DNA of 64,000 bases from Sphingomonas sp. Leaf20 (GTDB lineage Bacteria > Pseudomonadota > Alphaproteobacteria > Sphingomonadales > Sphingomonadaceae): contig NZ_LMKN01000001.1 in assembly GCF_001421535.1 (NCBI RefSeq), forward strand, positions 310,001 to 374,000, given 5' to 3'. This document shows positions 17,771-26,126 of this stretch, piece by piece. The notes below the pieces were generated by a model, which was given only the letters and a program-made list of their open reading frames with translations, made no database searches and was not told the DNA's origin. Numbering within the stretch: position 1 is the first letter of the stretch; the number at the start of each line of letters is the position of its first letter. A program made the translations under genes and the position numbers.

Positions 17771-18762
17771 GAGTCTTCGCCCCATTGCCGCGATACGAGC
17801 CGCGCAGGAAGCGTCGTCGCATCGATCAGCGCATGTTCCTGCAAAACCGTCGTGCCGATTGTCACGTCGATCTGCAGCGTGAACCATTTCGACACGATCG
17901 CGGTCCCGCGCTCGCCATCCGCATTGGCATTGCCCTGCAACGCCGCGCTCTTGAAAAAAACATCGGTGCTGCCAACGCCCTGCGGCGGGCGCTGAAGGAT
18001 CATCTGGCGCGCGCCGGCGATCGACATCGTGTCGGGGAACAGCATCGCGAGGATCGGCGCCTGCTCGGGGAGCAGCGTGTTGACGTTGATCGGCGCGGCC
18101 TGCGCGATGGGCAGCGTGCATATCCACGGCTTCAGCGTCGCATAGATTTGCGGCGTCATTCCCGCCACCGCGCGGATCTCGCTCGGGTCGGTCATCAGCG
18201 TGTCCGCGGTCCGGTACGGCGTCTCGCGGTTGAGATACGCGGCATCCTCCGCCCCCATCGCCTGCTGTGCCTGGTCGCTGTCGATCCAGTCGGCGGTCCC
18301 CGCCGCGATCTGTTCGGCAACCTGCACGGGCACGTCGAGCAACCGCATCAGCCGGACGAATTGCGGGCGCATCAGCGGGTCGGTGACATAGGCCCCCGCC
18401 CGACCGCTCACGAGGCTGTTGAGATTGAAGCAATTCCCGCCGTCGCGCACCCGCGCGGTTGCAAATCCGCCACCCGGCAACGGCATCCCGAACGGCCGGC
18501 CGCTCCAGTCGCCCTGCAACGTCACGCGCTTCGGGCTCGCCTCGAGCATCGCCCCGATCCGCGTCGTCGCAAGCGTCTCGGCGGCCAGCGCATAGGCACG
18601 CGCCTGCTCGCCCGCTGCCGCATTGCCGGCCAGTCGCGTCGACAGACGCAACTTCTCGAGCGCCGCCCCCGCCATCACCGCGATGATCGCCACCAGCATC
18701 AGCACGGTCAGCAATGCAGCACCCCGCTCGCGAGCAGGAATTGCGACGTCACGGCGTCTCAT
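17767..18762 (-). CDS. gspK: Type II secretion minor pseudopilin GspK
   Basis: 331-residue minor pseudopilin that caps the pseudopilus tip. The leader is basic (RRRDVAIPARERG) and cleavage would follow Gly in RERGAALLTVLMLV. As usual for GspK, Glu at mature position 5 is absent. The large globular domain includes the SAM-like region with DWIDSDQAQ and INVNTL. The ATG at 18762 overlaps gspJ by 14 bases; a more upstream ATG at 18789 would add nine mostly arginine residues and is less likely. Confidence 0.9.
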   Translation of the reverse strand: MRRRDVAIPARERGAALLTVLMLVAIIAVMAGAALEKLRLSTRLAGNAAAGEQARAYALAAETLATTRIGAMLEASPKRVTLQGDWSGRPFGMPLPGGGFATARVRDGGNCFNLNSLVSGRAGAYVTDPLMRPQFVRLMRLLDVPVQVAEQIAAGTADWIDSDQAQQAMGAEDAAYLNRETPYRTADTLMTDPSEIRAVAGMTPQIYATLKPWICTLPIAQAAPINVNTLLPEQAPILAMLFPDTMSIAGARQMILQRPPQGVGSTDVFFKSAALQGNANADGERGTAIVSKWFTLQIDVTIGTTVLQEHALIDATTLPARLVSRQWGEDS

Positions 18763-19495
18763 TGACGACCTCCTGCGGCGGCGGTGCATAGCCCGATCCG
18801 ACGAGGAACATTTGGCGGAACAGCGTCCCGTCGGTGCGTTGCAGCGTGAGCTCGAGCGCCTCGGGCAATGGCACGCCCTGCAGGCCGTCCCACCGGTCGC
18901 TCCACGCGCCCGCCAGCCGATAGCGCAGCCCGATGCGCGTCACCCCCGCCATCAGCGCGGCGGGCGGCAGCGGGCCCGCACCATCGACCATCGGATAGGC
19001 GATCCGCTGCACCACGCCGTCGCTCAGCCGATAGGCCACCTTCTGCGCGTTCGATCGTGCCGCACCGTCGATATTGGTCCAGCCCCCGCGGACCAGCCGC
19101 AGAATCGGGGCGTCGCCGCTGCCACTCCCGCTCTCACCGACGAACGCGGGAATCGGCGTACCCGATTCGTCCCGCGCGGCCCGCAGCGACGCTTGGCCGA
19201 GATCCGCCGACATAATCGACAGCGTTCGCGTCAACGCGCCGATATCGTCGAGCCGCGCGCCCGTCGTGCGCTGCGCCGTCACGCTGAACGACAGGATCGC
19301 CGCCCCCGCCGCCGCGATCATTCCGAAGATCATGAGCGAGACCATCACCTCGACCAGCGTGAAGCCGTGTTCGGCGGACCGTCGATCGTCTTCGAGTGCG
19401 TGTTCGAAACGTTGGCCGCTTTCAGGCATGAACGACACAGCCGCGCCGTGCGCGCGCTCGTACGTCCTGAACGAAGCAGCGCGCCGCCCGCTCAT
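18749..19495 (-). CDS. gspJ: Type II secretion minor pseudopilin GspJ
   Basis: 248-residue minor pseudopilin that forms the tip with GspI and GspK. The N-methylation/cleavage site is SAEHGFTLVEVMVSLM, with Glu at mature position 5. If translation starts at the ATG at 19495 (ATGA overlap with gspI) the leader is unusually long, about 45 residues. An in-frame ATG at 19429 would shorten it to about 23. The SAEHGFTLVE leader is the same sequence that is repeated in gspH. Confidence 0.88.
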   Translation of the reverse strand: MSGRRAASFRTYERAHGAAVSFMPESGQRFEHALEDDRRSAEHGFTLVEVMVSLMIFGMIAAAGAAILSFSVTAQRTTGARLDDIGALTRTLSIMSADLGQASLRAARDESGTPIPAFVGESGSGSGDAPILRLVRGGWTNIDGAARSNAQKVAYRLSDGVVQRIAYPMVDGAGPLPPAALMAGVTRIGLRYRLAGAWSDRWDGLQGVPLPEALELTLQRTDGTLFRQMFLVGSGYAPPPQEVVNETP

Positions 19496-19905
19496 GACGA
19501 CGCCGCCACTGCCGTAGCCTGGCGCGGCGCAGGACGCATCATCGTCGATCGGCCGAGGATTGCGCCGCTGCGGTTTGCCACCGTGACGTCGATCCGCAGC
19601 ACCTGCGATCCGCCCATCGCGCGCACGCGGCGCATCCAGGCCCAGCTTCGCCCGCCATTGGTCTCCACACCCGCGACCGCACCGGCGGTCGGCGGCTGCG
19701 CGGCGGTTACCGCGTCGATCGCGACGTTGCGCGCGACCATCTGTGCGATCAGCGTATCGTCGAGGATCGTCGCCCCCCGGATCGTCGCGCTCTCCAACCT
19801 GACGAGCGCCATCGCCGCGAGGCTGAACACCGCCAGCGCGACCATGATCTCGATAAGCGTGAAGCCCCGTTCCGGGCGACCGGTTCGTCTCGCACGCACG
19901 GGCAT
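19492..19905 (-). CDS. gspI: Type II secretion minor pseudopilin GspI
   Basis: 137-residue minor pseudopilin. The leader MPVRARRTGRPERG ends at the prepilin peptidase site before FTLIEIMVALAVFSLAAMAL. The ATG at 19905 has a GAGG ribosome site at good distance and lies 19 bases after gspH. An alternative ATG at 19935 would overlap gspH by 11 bases but has a poorer upstream context. The stop overlaps the gspJ start. Confidence 0.9.
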   Translation of the reverse strand: MPVRARRTGRPERGFTLIEIMVALAVFSLAAMALVRLESATIRGATILDDTLIAQMVARNVAIDAVTAAQPPTAGAVAGVETNGGRSWAWMRRVRAMGGSQVLRIDVTVANRSGAILGRSTMMRPAPRQATAVAASS

Positions 19906-19924
19906 GGGCGCGCACCTCGTTCGT

Positions 19925-20386
19925 TCAGCGCGCATCGGCGCGCACGCTGCCATCGGCGTCGATCGTGACGCTCGCCTCGGCTCCACCGCGGCTGAGCGCC
20001 ACCGTCGCCGGGCGATCGACAAGACCCGTCGGATCGAACGTCACCCGCACGCGGCCGCTCAGGTCGCCGATCGTCGCGCGCGTGCCTTCGGTCCAGCGTT
20101 CGACGCGCAACGGCTTCTCGCTGATCGGCGTCCAGCCGCCCGCAAGCCGCCGGTCGAAGCCATAGCCGCCCCCCGTGATCCACACGCTGACCGGTCGCGC
20201 CTCGACGATCGCCGAGTCATGCGCAGCGCGCACCCGCGCGGCAAAGCGCGTCGCCTCGTCGAACACGCGGCCGCGCGGATCGGGCATGACGAACACCGCC
20301 ACGGCCGATGCCAGCCCGATGATCGTGACCACGACCATCAGCTCGACCAGCGTGAAGCCGTGTTCGGCGGAACGCTTCAAGGACAT
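19925..20386 (-). CDS. gspH: Type II secretion minor pseudopilin GspH with repeated leader region
   Basis: Minor pseudopilin. From the ATG at 20386 it has 153 residues, starting MSLKRSAEHGFTLVELMVVV with a short basic leader and the Gly-Phe cleavage site. The upstream sequence stays in frame through two further copies of the same 11-codon unit, each containing a Gly-Phe pair. No good ribosome site precedes the ATG at 20386. Initiation at an upstream TTG would yield a leader with several potential cleavage dipeptides. The globular domain (about residues 30-153) is ordinary. Confidence 0.85.
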   Translation of the reverse strand: MSLKRSAEHGFTLVELMVVVTIIGLASAVAVFVMPDPRGRVFDEATRFAARVRAAHDSAIVEARPVSVWITGGGYGFDRRLAGGWTPISEKPLRVERWTEGTRATIGDLSGRVRVTFDPTGLVDRPATVALSRGGAEASVTIDADGSVRADAR

Positions 20387-20460
20387 GAAGCCGTGTTCGG
20401 CGGAACGCCTTGAGGACGTGAAGCCGTTTTCGGCGGAACGCCTCAAGGACGTGAAGCCGC
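20352..20460. repeat. 33-bp tandem repeat at the 5' end of gspH
   Basis: Three complete 33-bp units start at 20352, 20385 and 20418, and a partial unit starts at 20451. They differ by a few bases each. Read on the minus strand each unit encodes eleven residues of the form GF-T/M-S-L/S-R/K-RSAE-N/H, ending where GFTLVELM of GspH begins. The first 20 bases of the unit also occur at the leader of gspJ (near 19360). Confidence 0.95.
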
Positions 20461-20507
20461 GCCGATCCCCGCCGGCGCGAACACCGACGGGAAGCCCGGC
20501 CAGAGGC

Positions 20508-20975
20508 TTACTGCCAGCTGCCGATATCGGCATCGATCCCCTCGCCGCCTTCCTTGCCGTCGGCGCCGAAGGTCCAGACGTCGGCCTCGCCATGCGTCCC
20601 CGGCGAGGCATAGAGATACGGACGACCCCAGGGATCGTTCGGCAGCTTCTTCAGATACCCGCCCCGCTGGTAACGCGACGGATCGGTCAGCCCGGCCGGC
20701 GCCGTGACAAGCGCGTTCAACCCCTGCGACGTGTTCGGAAAGGTCATGTTCTGAAGCTTGTACAGCTCGAGCCCGCCCTCGATCTGCGCGATGTCGGCCT
20801 TCGCCTTCTGGATCCGCGCGGTATCGCCCGATGGCAACACGTTCAGCGCGACGATCGTGGCGAGCAGGCCGATGATCACGATCACGACCATCAGCTCGAC
20901 CAGCGTAAAGCCCGCTTCGCGCTTCCTGGAGAGTACGGGACGCTTTTTCTGTTCGGTACGCATACGAGACCTCAT
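20508..20975 (-). CDS. gspG: Type II secretion major pseudopilin GspG
   Basis: 155-residue main subunit of the pseudopilus. The prepilin site is KREAGFTLVELMVVIVIIG, giving a 22-residue leader from the ATG at 20975, which overlaps the gspF stop as ATGA. An ATG at 20963 is possible and would shorten the leader by four residues. The conserved GYLKKLPNDPWGRPYLY and the calcium-binding-type C-terminus (DVWTFGADGKEGGEGIDADIGSW) identify GspG rather than a type IV pilin. Confidence 0.96.
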   Translation of the reverse strand: MRSRMRTEQKKRPVLSRKREAGFTLVELMVVIVIIGLLATIVALNVLPSGDTARIQKAKADIAQIEGGLELYKLQNMTFPNTSQGLNALVTAPAGLTDPSRYQRGGYLKKLPNDPWGRPYLYASPGTHGEADVWTFGADGKEGGEGIDADIGSWQ

Positions 20976-22198
20976 TGTCCGGCCAGCGTGTTGAGCTGGA
21001 GGATCGGGAGCAGGATGGATAACACGATCGTCGCGACGATGCCGCCCATCACGACGATGATCAGCGGTTCGAGCAGCGACAAGGCGGTGGCGGTAAACCG
21101 GTCGAACTCGCGCTCGAGATAATCGGCCGCGCGCTCGAGCATCTCGTCGAGCCGCCCCGCCGCCTCGCCAGATGCCGCGAGATAGGTCAGCAGCGGCGGG
21201 AACACGCCCGCGCGCCGCATCGCCGCCGACAGGCTGCCGCCGCCGCGGATCGCTTCGACGATCTGGTCCGACGCGAGCCGGAGGCGGCGGTTGTGGATCG
21301 TGCTGGCGGTCAGGTTGAGCCCGTCGAGCAGCGGCAGGCGGCTCGCGACCATCGTCCCGAGCGTCCGCGCCATCCGCGCCGCATGCAGGTCGCGCAGCAG
21401 CCGCCCGAGCAACGGGATCCTCAGCAGCCAGCTGTCGAAGGCGAGCCGGATCGACGGGTCCTTCAGTGCTTGCCAGCCACCCAGCGCGGCGACCGCGACG
21501 ATCAGCAGCATCACCCACCAATAGCCGACGAGGAACGCCGAAAACGCCATCACCATCCGCGTCAGCAGCGGCAGTTCCTGGCCGACCGTATCGAACTGCT
21601 CGACCACCTGCGGCACCACGAACATCATCAGCGCGGTGACGACGCCCAGTGCAACCAGCGCGAGGATCGCGGGATAGGCGAGCGCGGTGATCAACTTGCC
21701 GCGAATTTCCGCCTGCCGTTCGAGCAGCGCCGCCAATCGGTCGAGGATCGTCGGCAGCGACCCCGAGCTCTCGCCCGCCGCGACCATCGCGCGGTAAAGC
21801 GGCGGGAAGCTTTTCGGCTCGCGCGCCATCGAATCGGCGAGACGCCGGCCCTCGACGACGCCCGCGTGAACATGCTGGACGATCACGCGGACGCTGTCCT
21901 GCTCGGTCTGCCGCGTGATCGTGCGGAGCGATTCCTCGAGCGGCGACACGCGGTTGAGCGTCGCGAGCTGGCGCGTGAACAGCGTCAGGTTCTTGCCCGA
22001 CATCTTGGGCTTGCCGAGCTGCAACCCGAACAGCGGGCGGCCCTTGGTTGCCTGCGGCGGCGCGCCGGGCGTGATCTTGACGACGTAGAGCTTGCGCGCG
22101 TCGAGCGTCGCGCGTGCGGTGTCGATGTCCGACGCGGCGACATGGCCGCGCCGTTCGGCACCCTTGGTATCGATGGCGAGATAGTCGAAATCAGCCAT
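20972..22198 (-). CDS. gspF: Type II secretion inner-membrane protein GspF
   Basis: 408-residue polytopic platform protein. The N-terminal cytoplasmic domain (FDYLAIDTKGAERRGHV) is followed by two T2SSF domains, each with ESSGSL- or SGEAAGRL-type motifs (near residues 137 and 343). Hydrophobic helices lie at about 170-190, 220-240 and 375-398. Length and order match the family. It begins 9 bases after the gspE stop. Confidence 0.95.
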   Translation of the reverse strand: MADFDYLAIDTKGAERRGHVAASDIDTARATLDARKLYVVKITPGAPPQATKGRPLFGLQLGKPKMSGKNLTLFTRQLATLNRVSPLEESLRTITRQTEQDSVRVIVQHVHAGVVEGRRLADSMAREPKSFPPLYRAMVAAGESSGSLPTILDRLAALLERQAEIRGKLITALAYPAILALVALGVVTALMMFVVPQVVEQFDTVGQELPLLTRMVMAFSAFLVGYWWVMLLIVAVAALGGWQALKDPSIRLAFDSWLLRIPLLGRLLRDLHAARMARTLGTMVASRLPLLDGLNLTASTIHNRRLRLASDQIVEAIRGGGSLSAAMRRAGVFPPLLTYLAASGEAAGRLDEMLERAADYLEREFDRFTATALSLLEPLIIVVMGGIVATIVLSILLPILQLNTLAGQ

Positions 22199-22207
22199 GC
22201 GGGTGCA

Positions 22208-23851
22208 TCACGCCGCCGGCTCGTCGACGATCTCGGTCGTATCGCGCCGCGACACGCGAACCGCTTCCTCGGCCGTCGTCTGTCCCGACAGCACGAGGTC
22301 GCGTGCGGACTGGGCAAGGTTCGGCGACCGCGCGAACGCGTGCGCGGTGATCGCCGACTCATGTCCGTCGGTGTTGATCAGGCGGCGGATCGTGTCGTCG
22401 ACGCGGACCGCCTCGAACACGCCGATCCGGCCCTTGTATCCCGTCTGGTTGCAGTCGTCGCAGCCTTGCGCGACATAGACCACTGCATCGGGCGCGATCC
22501 CCAGCAGCGGCGCGACCGTCTCGGACGCCGCCACGGGTTTCCGGCAGGTCGGGCACAACCGCCGCACCAGCCGCTGCGCGATCACCGCGCGGAGCGTCGA
22601 GGCGAGCAGGAAGCTCTCGACCTTCATGTCGCGCATCCGCGTGATCGCGCCGATGGCGTCGTTGGTATGCACGGTCGACAGCACGAGATGCCCGGTGAGC
22701 GACGCCTGCACCGCGATCTCGGCGGTCTCGCGGTCGCGAATCTCGCCGACCATCACGACGTCGGGATCCTGACGCAGGATCGCGCGCAGTCCCGCCGCAA
22801 ACGTCAGCCCGACCTTCGGATTGACCTGCGTCTGGCCGACGCCGTCGACCGCATATTCGACCGGATCCTCGACCGTCAGGATGTTGCGACTGCCGTCGTT
22901 GAGCAGGCGGAGCGCGGCGTAGAGCGACGTGGTCTTGCCCGACCCCGTCGGCCCGGTGACGAGGATGATGCCGTTGGGCTCGCTCAGCGCCTCGTTGAGC
23001 AGCGCGAATAACGCGGGCGGCAGGCCGAGCGCCTCGAGGTCGATCCCGGCATTCTCCTTGTCGAGGATACGCAACACCACGCGTTCGCCCGCGCGGCTCG
23101 GCAGCGTCGAGACGCGCACATCGAGCAGCTTGCCGCCCAGCGTCAGCCCCATGCGGCCGTCCTGCGGCACGCGCCGCTCGGCGATGTCGAGCCGCGCCAT
23201 CACCTTGATCCGGCTGACGACGACCGGCGCGACATTGGGCGGCATGCGCAGCGTCTCGCGCAGCACGCCGTCGATCCGCATCCGGACGACGAGCCCCGTT
23301 TCATACGGCTCGATATGGATATCCGACACGCCGTTGCGCGCCGCATCGGCGATGATCCCGTTGATCAGCCGGATCGCGGGCGCATCGTCCGCAGTATCGA
23401 GCAGATCCTCCGCGGTCGGCATGTCGCCCGCAAGCAGGTCGAGTTCGTCGCCCATCCCGACCGCGGCCAGCGCATTGGCCTGCCCGTCCATCGCATAGAC
23501 GTTCGACAGCAGCCGGTCGAACGCGGGCGCCTCGACCAGGCCGACATCGAACGCGCGACCGAGATAGCGGCGCAGTTCGAGCAGCACCTTCGGATCCGCT
23601 CCGGCACGCATCGCGATCGTCAGCTGCGAGTCGGTCTCGGTGTGGTCGACGACGACCCCGAACTTGCGCGCGAAGGCATAAGGGATGGTGATCTGGGGCA
23701 GCGCAACCTCAAGCCCCTCCCCTTCAGGGGAGGGGTTGGGGGTGGGGTCTGTCCCGAGCACGGCAACGCTCGCGGCATCGCCCCACCCCAACCCCTCCCC
23801 TGAAGGAGAGGGGCTTTCGTCGCCCAGCGCATGCCCCTCGCGGATAATCAT
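22208..23851 (-). CDS. gspE: Type II secretion ATPase GspE with inserted repeat peptide
   Basis: 547-residue hexameric ATPase that powers pseudopilus assembly. Walker A GPTGSGKT is at about 299-306. The Asp box and Walker B (ILRQDPDVVMVGEIRD) and His box (LSTVHTND) follow. A zinc-type tetracysteine motif has CPTC at 433-436 and CDDC at 464-467. The ATG at 23851 overlaps gspD by 4 bases. Residues about 13-47, rich in Pro, Ser, Gly and Glu, are encoded entirely by a palindromic repeat (see repeat feature). The normal family N-terminus resumes right afterwards with ITIPYAFARKFG. Confidence 0.94.
   Translation of the reverse strand: MIIREGHALGDESPSPSGEGLGWGDAASVAVLGTDPTPNPSPEGEGLEVALPQITIPYAFARKFGVVVDHTETDSQLTIAMRAGADPKVLLELRRYLGRAFDVGLVEAPAFDRLLSNVYAMDGQANALAAVGMGDELDLLAGDMPTAEDLLDTADDAPAIRLINGIIADAARNGVSDIHIEPYETGLVVRMRIDGVLRETLRMPPNVAPVVVSRIKVMARLDIAERRVPQDGRMGLTLGGKLLDVRVSTLPSRAGERVVLRILDKENAGIDLEALGLPPALFALLNEALSEPNGIILVTGPTGSGKTTSLYAALRLLNDGSRNILTVEDPVEYAVDGVGQTQVNPKVGLTFAAGLRAILRQDPDVVMVGEIRDRETAEIAVQASLTGHLVLSTVHTNDAIGAITRMRDMKVESFLLASTLRAVIAQRLVRRLCPTCRKPVAASETVAPLLGIAPDAVVYVAQGCDDCNQTGYKGRIGVFEAVRVDDTIRRLINTDGHESAITAHAFARSPNLAQSARDLVLSGQTTAEEAVRVSRRDTTEIVDEPAA
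23711..23815. repeat. 105-bp palindromic repeat inside the gspE coding region
   Basis: Inverted repeat with arms of about 35 bases at 23711-23748 and 23781-23815 around a 32-base spacer. Each arm is itself a small hairpin (CCCCTCCCC / GGGGAGGGG type). The length is exactly 35 codons, so gspE stays open across it. It looks like the intergenic palindromes seen elsewhere in this window (for example near 46860 and 55560). Confidence 0.93.
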
Positions 23852-26085
23852 TTCTTCACCGGCCGGAACACCGTCGTCGAGGTCCGCACCGGCACCGCGA
23901 TCCGAGGGTCCTCGATGCTCCCTGGCACAGGGCCGGACGGGATCGGCGGCGCGGCGCCGAGGTAATCGCGGACCAGCTGGTCGATCGACGGTTCGCGCTC
24001 GGGCTCGGCAAGCCCCTGCTGCAACCGCAGATAGCCGTAACGCTGCTCGGTGATCCGCCGGCTGTCCGCGGCGGTGCGCAGGATCGTCGGGCGGATGAAG
24101 ATCATCAGATTGGTCTTCGAGCGCTGCTTCGCCTTCGACGTGAACAGGTGCCCGAGCACGGGCAGGTCGCCGAGCAGCGGGATCTTCTCGATCGTCCGCC
24201 GCTCATTGTCGTCGAGCAGCCCGCTGATCACCGCGATCTGCCCGTCGTCGACGGTCCGCGTCGTCTCGACCTCGCGCTTGTTCAGGATCAGGTCGCTATT
24301 GTCGCTCGACACCGGTCCCGCGATCGAGCTGACCTCGAGGCGCAGGTTGAGCTTGACCGTGCCGCTCGAATTGACCTGCGGCCGCACGGTCAGTTCGATG
24401 CCGACATTCTGCCGCTGCGTCGTGCGGAACGCGTTGTCGAAATTGTTGCTGAGCGCCTGCCCCGTCGTGATCGGGATTTCCTGCCCGACCAGGCTGTGCG
24501 CCTCCTGGTTGTCGAGCGTGACGAGATGCGGGACCTGCAACAGGTTCGACGTCGTGTCACTCTTCACCGCGTTGATGATCGCGCCGAAGAAGGTGCTGCC
24601 GATCTTGCCGCCGAACCCGCCAAAGCCACCCGTCGCGGCGAGGATCGACGAGATCGCCGACTGCGCGAGCGAGTCCGCGGCGGCATTGGGCGTGTTGGTC
24701 TCCGTGCGCGTGCCATCGGGCGCGACGACCGTCGTGCCGTTGCCCGTGATCGAGCGCGCGCCGATCGCACCCGCAATCTGCAGGATGTTAGGCGCCGAGT
24801 TCGAGAAGGTCGACGCGCCGAACGCCCCGCCGCTGGGATCGCCGACGATGAACTGCGCGCCGAGCGTCCGCGCGGTCGTGTCCGACACCTCGGCGACGAT
24901 CGCCTCGACCAGCACCTGTTCGCGCCGCGTATCGAGCTGGCGGACGACCTCGGCAAGCTGGCGCTGGATCTCCGCGGGTGCGGCGATGACGATCGCGTTG
25001 GCGCCGACGAAGCGCGTGACGACCGCCGCGGTCCGTCCCCCGGCGGCGGTGATCGCCGGCTGGCCCGACCCCGATCCCGACGATCCGCCGCTGGTCTGGA
25101 CCGGCTGGATCGCCTGTGCCTGCTGCGTGCCGCCAAAGCCCGATCCGCCACCGCCGTTGCTGCCGCTGTTCGCGCCGAAATTCGACCGCGACAGCGCCTG
25201 CGTGGTCGGCTGGGTCGGCGTCTGCCCGACCAGTTCCTGCAACACCGGCAGCAGCTGCTCGGCATCGGCGTTTTCGAGGAAGACGACCTTGATCTCGGTC
25301 CCGTTGCGCGCCTTCTGATCGAGATCGGCGGCCACCTGCGCCAGCCTGGCGACGGTCGTCGGGTCGCCACGCAGCGCGACCGCGTTCGATCCCTCGACCG
25401 CGACCACTGACGCGCTCGGCCCGGTGGCAGCCGCGCCGCCGCCCTGCCCGCCGCCGGTGCCCGTCCCGATGAGCCCCTGCAGTGCGGTCGCGATCTCCTT
25501 CGCGCTTGCATTCTTCAGTGCGACGACGCGCGTCGACGAGCTGTCGGTATCGATCCGTCGGATCACCTCGCGGATGCGGCGGATATTGTCGGCGAAGTCG
25601 ACGACCACCAGGCTGTTGCCGCCGCGGTTCGCGGTGACCGACCCCTGCGCGCTGACCAACGGTCGGACCGTGTCGACCGCGCTCGTCGCGTCGGTCGACC
25701 GCAGCCGGATGATCTCGGTGACATAGCTGTTGCGCGCGGCACCCGCGACGCCGATCCGGCTCGGCTGCGACGCGGCATTGTCGAGCGGCTGCACCCTGAA
25801 CGCACCGTTCGACGTCGGCACCGCGACCAGCCCGTTGGCGCGCAGCGTCGAGAGGAACACCTCGAAATATTCCGACCGCGTCAGCGGCCGGTCGGTGACG
25901 ACGGTCACCTTGCCCGCGACGCGGTTGTCGATGATGAACGTCCGCCCGGTGACCTTGGCGGCATCGGCAATGAACGCGCGGATATCGGCATCGCGGACGT
26001 TGAGCGTCGTCTGCGCGCGCGCCTCGCTCGCGACGGCGAACGCCAGCACGGGCGCCAGAACCGAGGCGAGAACCAATTTCTTCAT
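23848..26085 (-). CDS. gspD: Type II secretion outer-membrane secretin GspD
   Basis: 745-residue secretin that forms the outer-membrane channel. The signal peptide MKKLVLASVLAPVLAFAVASEARAQ is followed by the N0 domain (TLNVRDADIRAFIADAAKVTGRTF), then N1-N3 repeats with a Gly/Ser-rich linker near residues 300-335. The C-terminal secretin domain holds VPHLVTLDNQEA and the terminal IPLLGDLPVLGHLF motif. An AAGG ribosome site precedes the ATG at 26085. An alternative ATG at 26130 overlaps the gspC stop (ATGA) and would add 15 residues ahead of the signal peptide. Confidence 0.94.
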   Translation of the reverse strand: MKKLVLASVLAPVLAFAVASEARAQTTLNVRDADIRAFIADAAKVTGRTFIIDNRVAGKVTVVTDRPLTRSEYFEVFLSTLRANGLVAVPTSNGAFRVQPLDNAASQPSRIGVAGAARNSYVTEIIRLRSTDATSAVDTVRPLVSAQGSVTANRGGNSLVVVDFADNIRRIREVIRRIDTDSSSTRVVALKNASAKEIATALQGLIGTGTGGGQGGGAAATGPSASVVAVEGSNAVALRGDPTTVARLAQVAADLDQKARNGTEIKVVFLENADAEQLLPVLQELVGQTPTQPTTQALSRSNFGANSGSNGGGGSGFGGTQQAQAIQPVQTSGGSSGSGSGQPAITAAGGRTAAVVTRFVGANAIVIAAPAEIQRQLAEVVRQLDTRREQVLVEAIVAEVSDTTARTLGAQFIVGDPSGGAFGASTFSNSAPNILQIAGAIGARSITGNGTTVVAPDGTRTETNTPNAAADSLAQSAISSILAATGGFGGFGGKIGSTFFGAIINAVKSDTTSNLLQVPHLVTLDNQEAHSLVGQEIPITTGQALSNNFDNAFRTTQRQNVGIELTVRPQVNSSGTVKLNLRLEVSSIAGPVSSDNSDLILNKREVETTRTVDDGQIAVISGLLDDNERRTIEKIPLLGDLPVLGHLFTSKAKQRSKTNLMIFIRPTILRTAADSRRITEQRYGYLRLQQGLAEPEREPSIDQLVRDYLGAAPPIPSGPVPGSIEDPRIAVPVRTSTTVFRPVKK

Positions 26086-26126
26086 TGCGGCCTTGGAGTT
26101 TCGAGAAGCGGGGGACGGCGAATGCG

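Noticed and set aside
15431..17995. 854-residue plus-strand frame across the gspM/gspL/gspN region
   Set aside because: Pro/Arg/Ser-rich shadow of the pseudopilus platform genes, without a ribosome site or domains.
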